In this document: in pieces, positions 62,903-64,000 of the stretch
Numbering within the stretch: position 1 is the stretch's first letter
Layout of the letters: each line of letters opens with the position of its first letter
Notes under the pieces: generated by a model
Told to the model about the DNA's origin: nothing
The model's database searches: none
Seen by the model: the letters and a program-made list of their open reading frames with translations, nothing else
Translations under genes and position numbers: made by a program
Source of the DNA: Agrocybe praecox
Taxonomy: Eukaryota; Basidiomycota; Agaricomycetes; Agaricales; Agrocybaceae
DNA: 64,000 bases
NCBI GenBank assembly: GCA_964017145.1
Contig: OZ024848.1
Span: 2,740,501-2,804,500, forward strand
Direction: 5' to 3'

Positions 62903-63353
62903 GCCTGATGTCTTATTATTTATAAAGTGAAAAAAGTTTGATTGGTTCGTGAATTGAATGAATTGAAGGAGATTTATAAAATTTAGCCATTGACCGACGT
63001 GTATTCTGTGATACATTCCACTTTGCGAAATCTTTATCGTTTTACGTTAAGCGCAATCCTTATTTATAGCTCGCATACCAAGTCTCAAGACAGAATGAAA
63101 AGAGTACTTCCTAAAGCGCACAACCTCATTGAATGATGAATATTCGGCCCCAAAAGACTAAACTAGAACGAATGTAGTCAGTAATTCATATTGTATTCAG
63201 CCGCCTGGGAAGAGCTTTGGCAGAAGAGGGCTTGCGACATGCGTCAGTAAATTTAAAAATAGAAGAGATTATGACAGGCATGACGTACTATATGTATGAG
63301 TACTTGAATATGTATACGAAACGCGCCTTCTTTCTACACACACCCTGGGAACA

Positions 63354-63468
63354 TCAACTTTTTAAGTCACCCGAAAATTAGCGAAAAACCATGATTTCAG
63401 AGTTTCAGGTGACCTGAAAACCCAAACTCGTGGTTTGTCGCTAATTTTCGGGTGACCTAAAAAGTTGA
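63354..63468. repeat. Fold-back repeat with 41 bp arms
   Basis: Left arm 63354-63394 and right arm 63428-63468 pair with three mismatches; the core CACCCGAAAATTAGCGA is perfect. A nested palindrome, TTTCAGGTGACCTGAAA, sits in the loop. There is no coding sequence. It may be a MITE core or a hairpin-forming remnant. Confidence 0.75.
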
Positions 63469-64000
63469 ACTTCGCGAGGTGACAGCGCTTTTGGACTGTT
63501 GAGCTAATTTTAAGGCTGTGGCGTTGACATATTGGTGCTGAAGCGCTGACATGCTTCCTTGGGAAAAGATGGAACGGGGTGCTTTGAAAGCCATTATAAA
63601 TGGAGATATTGATATGGTAAATTATCCAATTTGACTTGCCTTTAGTGCAGCCCTGGTTGTTCCTAGACCACAAGAGGTCGATGTGTGGACCCTATATTAC
63701 CCTAGCAGAGCAGGCTCTATTTTAATACACCCTTTTCAGTATGGCCCACTGTTATTGAATTAGAATCCGACTCCAAACGAAATATGGTAGATGTATCCAA
63801 TCCCGAAAACGTGTACATAAAAGTATCAAGGAGGAATAGAATGCACCTGCATCGTGAACAAAAGGTGTTTGACTGCGTTCCCAGTACAGTCAACCTGTCT
63901 TATCCCATAGCTCTCGGTGGACGTCCAAAGATATGTGTTTGTGGAGGTTATGGGATTGAACAGAGAGGCTAAAAATAACTGCAGAAATATCGACCAAATT
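63469..64000. other. Intergenic with a pogo/Tc1-like end remnant
   Basis: Near 63886-63972, CAGTCAACCTGTCTTATCCC and CTCTCGGTGGACGTCC resemble the sequence at 41835-41930 in the same orientation. No gene is supported. Confidence 0.4.

Overview
The window looks like nuclear DNA of a filamentous basidiomycete, most likely an Agaricomycete. Genes are cut by many short introns (about 48-80 bp, GTRNGT...YAG), the recognisable conserved genes are eukaryotic RNA-processing genes, and several multi-exon genes resemble lineage-restricted families I associate with repeat-rich mushroom genomes. There are no operons or bacterial signals. Gene models were spliced by eye and family calls rest on motif recognition, not on searches.

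Layout. 522-1200 is a GACTC-rich inverted-repeat element. 2689-9925 is one arm of a ~7 kb direct segmental duplication (second arm 42049-48885). Each arm holds a ~310 bp tandem repeat and a minus-strand Pumilio/PUF gene. The right copy (45149-47709) splices into an uninterrupted 657-codon frame; the left copy (6147-8740) is decayed. 10218-11808 is the 5' part of a broken fungal tRNA ligase (Trl1) gene. At about 11808 it is joined to a broken and internally permuted fragment of the spliceosomal helicase Brr2 (11809-15117), which runs into a 200-base assembly gap. A longer inverted copy of the Brr2 fragment lies at 23760-27060, and a longer inverted copy of the tRNA ligase pseudogene at 53880-56875.

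15431-21375 is a repeat nest: three related direct repeats, an inner inverted repeat, GC-rich minisatellites and a 154 bp tandem array. It surrounds a lineage-specific gene (18652-19995) carrying one in-frame TGA. 29119-30427 is a TA-flanked inverted-repeat element holding a coding fragment. 31263-32262 is a RING-finger gene, 33365-34190 an F-box-like pseudogene, and 34998-36110 a zinc-knuckle-like gene with a probable frameshift.

37727-39364 encodes an apparently intact six-exon tyrosine recombinase (Crypton-like) with all the expected catalytic positions. It is flanked by inverted, related copies of a repeat that also forms a complete 1 kb TA-flanked inverted-repeat element (39543-40550). 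The right part holds a Zn-cluster/coiled-coil gene (49845-52332), the tRNA ligase pseudogene, a SAP-domain gene (60229-61711) and two small fold-back elements (62700-62902, 63354-63468).

These genes do not work as one pathway. The window is an accessory, duplication-prone region where pieces of three RNA-biology genes (Trl1, Brr2, PUF) have been copied, inverted, fused and mostly inactivated among small transposons.
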